DNA of 64,000 nucleotides, taken from NCBI RefSeq assembly GCF_013387485.1, contig NZ_JABBXB010000002.1, positions 568,405 through 632,404 on the forward strand, written 5' to 3'. Below are positions 16,850-25,700 of the stretch, piece by piece. A program made the translations under genes and the position numbers. The stretch is from Stenotrophomonas sp. SAM-B. GTDB lineage: Bacteria > Pseudomonadota > Gammaproteobacteria > Xanthomonadales > Xanthomonadaceae. Every line of letters starts with the position of its first letter. Positions within the stretch are counted from its first letter, which is position 1. The notes beneath the pieces are model-generated. The model did no database searches, was not told the origin of the DNA, and saw only the letters and a program-made list of their open reading frames with translations.

Positions 16850-17847
16850 AGGCCTTCCTCATCGACCGCTATGGCAAGAAAGAAACGGGGCGCATCGATG
16901 ACGTGCCGACGCCGTCGCTGCGCGATGACGATGTGCTCATCCGGGTGCATGCTGCCAGCGTCAACGCGCTGGACACGAAGATCCGGCGGGGCGAGTTCAA
17001 GGTGATCCTGCCGTATCGACTGCCGCTGATTCTGGGCAACGACCTGGCCGGTACGGTGGAGCGCGTCGGCGCCAGCGTTCGCCAGTTCAAGCCGGGCGAC
17101 GAGGTGTACGCACGTCCCGACGATGACCGCATCGGTACGTTCGCGGAGTTCATCGCCGTCAAGTCCACGTCTGTGGCACTCAAACCCAACAACCTCACCA
17201 CGGTGGAGGCGGCCTCGCTGCCGCTGGTCACGCTGACCGCGTGGCAGGCACTGGTCGAAACCGCCCAGCTGAAACCCGGGCAGAAGGTGTTCATCCAGGC
17301 GGGCTCCGGCGGCGTCGGCACCGTGGCCATCCAGCTGGCCAAGCACCTCGGCGCGTTCGTTGCCACCACCACCAGTACGCCGAACGTGGCCTGGGTGAAG
17401 GACTTGGGCGCGGACGTGGTCATTGATTACAGGCAGCAGGATTTCGCTACGGAACTGCAGGACTACGATGTGGTGCTCAACAGCCTGGGCAAGGATGAAC
17501 TGCAGCGATCGCTGCAGATCCTCAAGCCGGGTGGCCATCTTATTTCCATCTCGGGGCCGCCCACGCCCAGCTTTGCCGCTGCGCGCGGGCTGGCCTGGCC
17601 GCTCAAGCAGATCATGCGCCTGCTCAGCCTTGGCATCCGCAGGAAGGCCAAACTGAAAGGGGTGACGTACTCCTTCGTCTTCATGCGGGCTGATGGGGCG
17701 CAACTGAGCACCATCACATCGCTCGTCGAGTCCGGCGCAATCGCCCCCGTCATTGATCGGGTATTTCCGTTCCAGGATACCCAGGGTGCGCTGGCGCATG
17801 TGGAGAGCGGTCGGGCGAAGGGCAAAGTGGTGGTGGAACTGCCGTAG
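16846..17847 (+). CDS. Zinc-independent MDR quinone/enone oxidoreductase
   Basis: The 333-residue protein is a medium-chain reductase with the GroES-like N-terminal domain (LGNDLAGTVERVGASVRQFKPGDEVY) and a Rossmann domain (QAGSGGVGTVAIQLAKHLGA). The cysteines that bind zinc in alcohol dehydrogenases are absent, as in quinone oxidoreductases and enoyl reductases of the QOR class. It should use NADPH to reduce quinones or enones. The ATG overlaps the SDR stop (ATGA), so it is translationally coupled. It probably ends the operon, since a minus-strand remnant follows. Confidence 0.9.
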   Translation: MKAFLIDRYGKKETGRIDDVPTPSLRDDDVLIRVHAASVNALDTKIRRGEFKVILPYRLPLILGNDLAGTVERVGASVRQFKPGDEVYARPDDDRIGTFAEFIAVKSTSVALKPNNLTTVEAASLPLVTLTAWQALVETAQLKPGQKVFIQAGSGGVGTVAIQLAKHLGAFVATTTSTPNVAWVKDLGADVVIDYRQQDFATELQDYDVVLNSLGKDELQRSLQILKPGGHLISISGPPTPSFAAARGLAWPLKQIMRLLSLGIRRKAKLKGVTYSFVFMRADGAQLSTITSLVESGAIAPVIDRVFPFQDTQGALAHVESGRAKGKVVVELP

Positions 17848-17871
17848 TGGGAGGGCTTCTTTAAGCCATCC

Positions 17872-18285
17872 TCACACGATCATGGTGGTAGGCCACCAGT
17901 TCCAACACATGCCCACCTTGCTGTTCCAGGATGTCTCATCGCCGTTGAAGCTCCACGTGTAATCGACGTCGGCCGTAAAAGGCACATACCCCGTCGCGCT
18001 GGAGAACTCTGTCCTGGGCGATCCGTTGAACTCGTGCCACGCGTTCAGGCGAAGCCACGCATCGCTGGCCCGGGCGCCGCCGTTGCGGCCCTGGCCACTG
18101 CCGATGCGATTGAGCCGGATGCCCAACCGGCCCACCGTGGAATCGCCATCGCTGTAGCGCACGCGCGCGATGTCATCGACCAGGTCGTCGACGTCCAGGC
18201 GCTGCCAGATCAGCTGCGCCTGGGGTTCGATTCTCCAACCCGTCAGCTCTTCCGCGGTGCCGCGCGAACCCAGTGCGAAAGGATA
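17872..18285 (-). pseudogene. C-terminal remnant of an autotransporter beta-barrel
   Basis: Leftward from about 18285 the frame reads LTGWRIEPQAQLIWQRLDV, then VRYSDGDSTVGRLGIRLNR and SDAWLRLNAWHEFNG. These are typical strands of the outer-membrane beta-domain of type V autotransporters. Only about 135 residues are left. There is no start codon in this frame with a signal sequence, no passenger domain, and the C-terminal end lacks the expected aromatic final strand (it ends PTTMIV). The remains are not interrupted by stops, so loss may be recent. Confidence 0.65.
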
Positions 18286-18317
18286 GATATTTCTTCATGG
18301 CGCTCATCCGCCTTCCG

Positions 18318-19586
18318 CTACGGGGCGTCCGGCGGCCCGAGCTTGGTCGACGGAGACAGTTCCGGCGCCACAACGGCGAGGTCGTAGCCGCGGATGAGCT
18401 CGCTCCACTCAGGCGTTACGTCTTCCATATCCTTGCTGCGCAAACGGCGCAGATCCACCAGCATCCAGTCGCCCGGTGCCATGCCCGAGGGGCGGGCCAA
18501 CATCACATCCTTGCGCCAGTCGCTGTCCTTGCCGGTTGTCGCATCGAAGTCGTACACCTTCATCGGGCGACCGACCCCGTTGTATCCGGCCTCCCTGCCC
18601 TTCGCGCCAACGACGATCATATTCAACGCCTTCACGCCTTCTCCGTCGGCAAGTTCAGCGACGAAGTTACCCACGTCGCGCTGGCCAAGTGGGTTGTAGC
18701 CCTTGTAGAGATGATAGGCGCCGAACTTCATCAGCACGCGCGCCTGCGGCACCTCGTCGAAATGGACCGCGAGCGTCCGCTTCATCAGCCGCGCCCTGCG
18801 TCCGTTCGGATCACCACGACCAGACTGCGAGGCCTGATAAATGGCGCGCGTTTCGCGCAAGGCGGCGAACAGTGCCTTTGCCCGGTCGCCGCCGTCCTGG
18901 TCGATGGCTTTCCCCGCCGGATCCAGCGTCGCATCGCTGACCTTCAACAGAAACAGGTCCATCGGTGAGCCGGAGGCGAGCGCAGCCTGTACGGCCGTCC
19001 GCTCCTGTTTGGCCAAGGCCTCGATCTGGGCACGGGCGAGCGGCCCTGGGGCAGACGCCAGCATCTGGTCGAACAGATAGCCGCTTACCCCCAGAAACTC
19101 CTGATCCAGCCCCCACAACGTGAAGTCCGGCCCGGCGACAGCGGCGCACTCGGCCACCGTCTGGCCTTCGGCGCGGCTGTTGAGGAACGCCATGGCGTCG
19201 GGATAGGTGGTCATGAAGTCGGCAATCTGCTGTTCGCGATCCGGCGCTCTCATCCGTGCGTCGACTGCAGTGGCGGCCTCCGGCCCGGTCTCGACGGCCA
19301 TGGCGGTCAGACCGCCGGGCGCCATCAATCGACAGACGTTCGTGGTGAAGGCGGGGATCTCACGCGAAAAATGGCTCTCGCCGATGAGGACGTACCGGCT
19401 GGCGTCCACAGCGTCCGACAGAATGGCGGCGCCCGGGCCCGAGAAGCCCTCCGGCCGGACGGTCAGCGGCGACCCTGCCTGCGCCAGGCGATCGGCGAAA
19501 GTAAGAGGTACAACGGTCTCCGCACTGGCGGAAGCGGCGCACAGACATGCGAGCGACAGTGCCGCCCCGATCGACTTCAGACGCAT
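18318..19586 (-). CDS. Secreted erythromycin-esterase/ChaN-like protein
   Basis: The 422-residue protein has a signal peptide (MRLKSIGAALSLACLCAASASA). It carries YVLIGESHFSREIPAF at about 66-81 and LTAMAVETGPEAA, the GE.H and E.G patterns shared by erythromycin esterase-like and ChaN/Tiki-type folds. Further downstream are the histidine segment LAVHFDEVPQARVLMKFGAYHLYKG and a C-terminal domain with VVGAKGREAGYNG. The protein should act in the periplasm; its substrate is unknown and macrolide hydrolysis is not shown. It is monocistronic and divergent from the glucan synthase gene. Confidence 0.65.
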   Translation of the reverse strand: MRLKSIGAALSLACLCAASASAETVVPLTFADRLAQAGSPLTVRPEGFSGPGAAILSDAVDASRYVLIGESHFSREIPAFTTNVCRLMAPGGLTAMAVETGPEAATAVDARMRAPDREQQIADFMTTYPDAMAFLNSRAEGQTVAECAAVAGPDFTLWGLDQEFLGVSGYLFDQMLASAPGPLARAQIEALAKQERTAVQAALASGSPMDLFLLKVSDATLDPAGKAIDQDGGDRAKALFAALRETRAIYQASQSGRGDPNGRRARLMKRTLAVHFDEVPQARVLMKFGAYHLYKGYNPLGQRDVGNFVAELADGEGVKALNMIVVGAKGREAGYNGVGRPMKVYDFDATTGKDSDWRKDVMLARPSGMAPGDWMLVDLRRLRSKDMEDVTPEWSELIRGYDLAVVAPELSPSTKLGPPDAP

Positions 19587-19770
19587 CTTGCTTATCCCCT
19601 GGGATGAATCGGCGTGACGGCGGGAACCCGCTCAACCCAGTGTAGAGCAAGTGCACTTCGGCCAACGCTTGACGGCGGGACCGGCCCCGCCAGCCGCACG
19701 CGACCTTCACAGCTACCACGGCACCCCAAATGCAACTATGAAGGCCGCGACCTGCCCCCCTCGGTAACCC

Positions 19771-22700
19771 ATGCCCCACTTTCGTCGTCTTTTTGGTCGT
19801 TGGCTCCGCCTGCGTCGGCTCGTGCGTTGGCGTTGGCGTGAGCGCCAGGCCTCGGTCCCGGCCATCGAAGCCACCGAGGTCCCACTGCGTGCCGCGCTGT
19901 ACAGCGTTGAACAGATGGAGGTGTACGGCCGCGCACTCGCGCGCCAGCACCGGGTGCGGATGCGACCTGGCGCAGAGCGCCTGCTCGATCGCCTGCAGGC
20001 CAACGAGCGTGTCCTGGAAGACGCCAACACGCTGCTCAGCAACGTAGTGCGCGAACAGCGGCCGGTAACCCCGGCCGGGGAATGGCTGCTCGACAACTAC
20101 TACCTGATCGAAGAACAGATCCAGACCGCGCGACGCCACCTGCCGCGCGGCTACAGCCGGCAGTTGCCTTCGCTTGTCGGCGGCCCCTCGGCCGGATTGC
20201 CGCGCGTGTATGAGCTGTCGATGCAGGCCATCGCGCACGGCGACGGCCGCATTGACGCCGACACCCTGGGCCGCTTCATCGCCTCGTACCAGTCGCTCGC
20301 GCCGCTGAGCCTGGGCGAACTGTGGGCCGTGCCCATCATGCTGCGCCTGGCCCTGCTGGAGAATCTGCGGCGCATGGCGGCGCGGGTGATGCGCGACGGG
20401 ACAGACCGTGGCCTGGCCGCCCAATGGGCGGACAACCTCAATCGCGCTGCCTCCGACACCCCTACCGATGTGGTCCTGGTGGTGGCTGACATGGCACGGT
20501 CCGAGCCACCTCTGACCGGCGCCTTCATCGCCGAGCTCACCCGCTCGCTGCAGGGGCGCGGCGGCGCATGGGCCATGCCCGTCGCCTGGCTGGAACAGTG
20601 GGCGGCCGCGGCTGGGCAGCGCATCGACGAACTGGTCGCCGCCGAGGGGCAGCAGCAGGCGGCCGATCAGGTCTCGATCGGCAACAGCATCGGCAGCCTG
20701 CGCTTCCTCTCCACCATGGATTGGCGCACGTTTGTCGAAGATATGAGCGTGGTCGAGCAGCGGCTGCGGGACGACCCCATGGGCGTCTATGCGCAGATGG
20801 ATTTCGGCACCCGCGACGCCTATCGCCATGTGGTGGAGAAGATTGCCCGCGGCAGCCGCGTCGCGGAGGAACGCGTTGCGACCATCGCGCTCGACCTGGC
20901 ACGGGCTGCGCCGCTCGAGGGGCCGCGCACGCACGTGGGCTACTGGCTCGTCGGCGAAGGCGTGAACGCCACCATTGACGCGGTGGCCGAGGCAGCCCCT
21001 CGCCACCGCAAGGCACCGCGACTGGCGCATCGCGTGCCGCTGGCGCTGTACCTGCTGCCGATCATCCTGCTTGCGGTGCTGGCCACCGGTGGCCTGCTGG
21101 CCAGCGGCAGTGGCGCGGCGCCCGTCTGGCTGGCCGCGCTGCTGGGGCTGCTGGTCTTCAGCGAGCTGGGCATCGTCCTGGTGAACTGGACCGCGACGGT
21201 GCTGGTCACGCCCCGGCCGCTGCCCAAGCTCGATTTCAGCGAAGGTATCCCTGCCGCCTGCGCCACCGTGGTCGCGGTCCCGTCGATGCTCTCCAGCATC
21301 GACGGCATCGACGTCCTGACCGAAGCGCTGGAGGTCCGCTTCCTGGCCAACCGCGATCCCCAGCTGCGCTTCGTGCTGCTGACCGACTTTCTCGATGCCG
21401 CGGCAGCCGAGACGCCGACGGACGCCACCCTGCTTGCGCATGCCGTGGAGCGGATCGAGGAATTGAACCGTCGTTACGCGCCAGATCGCAGCGATCGCTT
21501 CTACCTGCTGCACCGCCCGAGGCAATGGAACCCGGGCGAAGGCGTGTGGATGGGCCACGAGCGCAAGCGCGGCAAGCTGGCCGCGCTGAATGCCCTGCTC
21601 CGCCAGGGCAATGCGGCCGCGTTCATGCGCGTCGTTGGTGACGCGGCGGCCCTGATCGGCGTCCGCTACGTGATCACCCTGGATTCGGACACGCAACTTC
21701 CGCGGGATGCGGCACGTGCCTTCGTCGCCACTCTGGCGCACCCGCTCAACCGCCCGCGCTTCGATCCGGCGCTGCAACGCGTGGTCGAGGGCTACGGCAT
21801 CCTGCAGCCCAGTGTCGGCACCAGCCTGGGCCGGCGCCGCACCTCGCGTTTTGCCCGGATGTTCGGCAGCGAGCCGGGTATCGATCCGTACACGCGCATG
21901 GTCTCGGACGTTTACCAGGACCTGTTCGACGAAGGCTCGTTCGTGGGCAAGGGCATCTATGACGTCGAAGCCTTCGAGCATGCGCTCGAGGGCCGCCTGC
22001 CCGAGAACCGCATCCTCAGCCATGACCTGCTGGAAGGCTGCTATGCGCGCGCGGGGCTGGTCAGCGACGTGCGCCTGTACGAGGATTATCCCGAACGCTA
22101 CGCGGCGGATGCCAAGCGCCGTGCACGCTGGATCCGCGGCGACTGGCAGCTGCTGCCGTGGCTGCTGCCGTGGACACCGCGCCCGGGATCCGGCTGGGAA
22201 CGCAACCGGCTCAGTCTGCTGTCGCGCGGGAAGTTGCTGGACAATCTGCGCCGAAGCCTGGTGCCGATCGCGGCCCTGGCCCTGTTGATGGCGGGCTGGC
22301 TGTATGCCGGAAACCCAGCCGCGTGGACGGCGTGGGTGCTGGCGCTGTGGTTCGCGCCGCCGCTGATCGGCATGCTGCGCGATGCGCTGAGCGTTCCGGA
22401 AGACACGCCGCTGGAAGCCCACTACATCATGGTCGGGCGCGGTACGTTGCAGTCGTTGCTGCGCGCGTCCACCCAGATCGCCTGCCTTCCCTACGAAGCG
22501 TTGCTGGCCGGTGGTGCAATCCTGCGCACGCTCTGGCGCATGGCCATCACCCGCCGTCACCTGCTGCAATGGAACCCCTCCAGCGAGGTCGAGCGCCGCC
22601 TCGGCGGCGACCGCGGCGCGGAGTGGCGTGTGATGGCACCGGCGTCACTGCTGGCGCTCGCGCTGGCGGCGGTCGTGGCCAGCGTGCATCCGCAGGCGCT

Positions 22701-25700
22701 GCCTGTCGCCCTGCCCTTGCTGCTGGCGTGGACCTTCGCGCCCGCCTTGATGGCGTGGCTGGGCCGGCCGCCGGCTGCGAGCGTGGCGGAACTGTCCGTG
22801 ACCCAGCGGGCCTTCCTCGGCCGGCTGGCGCGGCGCACCTGGTCGTTCTTCCAGGCCTGGGTCCGCGAGCAGGATCACTGGTTGCCGCCGGACAACATCC
22901 AGGAGCATCCGACGCTGGTCGTCGCGCGGCGCACGTCGCCGACCAACATCGGCCTGTCCCTGCTGGCCAATCTGTCCGCGTGGGATTTCGGGTATCTCCA
23001 GCAGGGCGCGGTCGCCAAACGTACCGCCCTCACCTTCGATACGCTGGACCAGCTCCCGCGCCATCGCGGCCACTTCCTGAACTGGTACGACACCGAAACC
23101 CTCGCACCGCTTCCGCCGCGCTACGTCTCCACCGTGGACAGCGGCAACCTGGCTGGCCATCTGCTGACGCTGCGCCAAGGCCTGCTCGCGCTGGTCGACG
23201 CGCCGGTGTTGGCGCCGCACACGTTCGACGGCCTGGCCGATACGCTCGGCGTGCTGGAAGAGGAACGGCAGCGCCATCGCCCCGGTGACACGCGACTCGG
23301 CGAGGCGCTCAACCACCTTCGCCAGCGCCTGGTGGCAACGCGTACCGATCGCCCCCATGGGATGGCGCAGCTGCTCGCCCGGTTGCAGGAGCTGGCCGGT
23401 CTGGCCGATGCCGTGCTGATGCAATGGCCGGCACCGGAATCGCCCGAGGAAGGTGAGCTGCACTGGCCAGCGTTGTTCGCTGCCGAATGCCATGCCGCCC
23501 AGGCGGCACTCGCCGACCTCCCTGCCGCTGCCGCCGTGGACGGCGAGGCGCCGGTGCCCAGCCTGCGCCAGCTGGCCGCCCTGCCGGGTACGGCGGGTGC
23601 GGACGCGCGCGTGCGCACCGAGCAACTGCACGCGTTGGCGCACCGTGCCGGGCAGTTCTCGCTGATGGAGTACGGGTTCCTGTTCTACCGTACCCGCAAC
23701 CTGCTCTCGATCGGTTACAACGTCGACGACCACCGCCTCGACAACAGCTTCTACGACCTGCTGGCCTCCGAAGCGCGGCTGTGCGCCTTCGTCGCCATCG
23801 CCCAGGGCCAGTTGGCGCAGGAGAGCTGGTTTGCGCTCGGCCGGATGCTCACCGAGGTCAACGGCACGCCGACGCTGCTGTCATGGAGTGGCTCGATGTT
23901 CGAGTACCTCATGCCGCAGCTGGTGATGCCGAGCTATCCGGACACCCTGCTCGACCAGACCGCGCGCCATGCGGTCGAGGCGCAGATCGTCTACGGCCGT
24001 ACCCTGAACCTGCCGTGGGGCGTATCCGAGTCCGGCTACAACGCCGTCGATGCCCGCCTGAACTATCAGTACCGGGCGTTCGGCGTGCCTGGGTTGGGTC
24101 TCAAGCGCGGCCTGGGCCAGGATCGGGTCATCGCGCCCTATGCCAGCATGATGGCGTTGATGGTCGCGCCGGAAGCGGCGTGCCAGAACCTCCAGGCGCT
24201 CGAAGGATTGGGCTTCTCCGGACGCTTCGGCATGTACGAAGCGATCGACTACACCCCCGCCCGCGTACCACCGGGACAGGATCACGTGCTGTTGCGTTCG
24301 TTCATGGCCCACCACCAGGGCATGGGCCTGCTGTCGCTGGATTACCTGTTGCGCGACCAGCCGATGCAGCGCCGCTTCGTTGCCGATGTCGAGTTCCAGG
24401 CCACCCTGCTGTTGCTGCAGGAACGCATCCCGCGCATCGGTGTATTCCATCCCCATGAGGTCGAATCCCTGGGCGAGCACTCCGCCATGGCCGAGCACGA
24501 GACCTCCCTGCGCGTCCTGCGCGATCCGGGTGGCCCGCGCCCGGAAGTGCAGCTGCTGTCCAACGGCCGCTACCACGGCATGCTGACCCATGCCGGCGGC
24601 GGCTACAGCCGCCATGGCGACCTGTCGCTCACCCGGTGGCGCGAGGACGGCACCACCGATACCTGGGGCTCGTTCTGCTATCTGCGCGACGTGGACAGCG
24701 GCGAGTTCTGGTCTGCCGCCTACCAGCCCACCTGCGTGGCAGTGGACAATTACGAGGCGATCTTCTCCGACGCCAAGGCAGAGTTCCGCGGTGCCCGCCG
24801 CGGCTGCGAGAGCCACCTGCAGGTCGCCATCTCCGCCGAGGACGACATCGAGCTCAGGCGCCTGCGCCTGACCAACCGCAGCCGTCGCCAGCGCACGGTG
24901 GAAATCACCACCTATGCCGAAGTGGTGCTCGCCCCCGCCGCATCCGACGATGCGCATCCGGCCTTCAGCAACCTGTTCGTGCAGAGCGAGATCCTGTCGG
25001 CCAAGCAGGCCGTGCTATGCACGCGCCGGCCGCGTTCGCACGACGAGGTACCACCGTGGATGTTCCACCTGGTGGCGGTGCATGATGCCGAGGTGGTGGC
25101 GATCTCCTACGAAACCGACCGCGCACGCTTCCTCGGTCGTGGCAACACGCCGCGGACGCCGCAGGCCCTGACCACCGATACCGAGCTCTCCGGCACGGAC
25201 GGCTCGGTGCTCGACCCGATCGTGGCGATCCGCGTCCGCGTGGTGCTTGAGCCTGAGCAGACGGTGCAGCTGGACATGGTGTACGGCATCGGCGCCGACC
25301 GCACCGGTTGCGAGGCCCTGGTAGACAAGTACCGTGATCGCCGCCTGGCCGACCGTGTCTTCGACCTGGCCTGGACGCACAGCCAGGTGGTGCGCCGGCA
25401 GATCAACGCCAGCCAGGCCGAGGCGTCGCTTTACGAGCGCCTGGCCAGCCACGTGTTGTATTCCAATCCGCTGCTGCGCGCGGGCGCCGCCGTCCTCCAG
25501 CAGAACCAGCGCGGACAATCCGGCCTGTGGGGCCATGCCATCTCCGGCGACCTGCCGATCGTCCTGCTCAAGGTCACCGACGCGGAGAACGTGGAACTGG
25601 TCCGGCAACTGGTGCAGGCGCATGCGTACTGGCGCCAGAAGGGCCTCAACACCGACCTCGTCATCTGGAACGACAGCAAGGCCGGCTATCGGCAGGAACT

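Noticed and set aside
18318..19586. Assignment as a macrolide-resistance esterase
   Set aside because: Only the general GE.H and E.G pattern is shared; nothing indicates macrolide hydrolysis.
19360..22569. 1069-residue minus-strand open frame over the ndvB start
   Set aside because: It is antisense to a well-conserved enzyme and crosses into the neighbouring signal-peptide region; its composition (His, Gln, Arg-rich, no motifs) is that of a GC-rich shadow.
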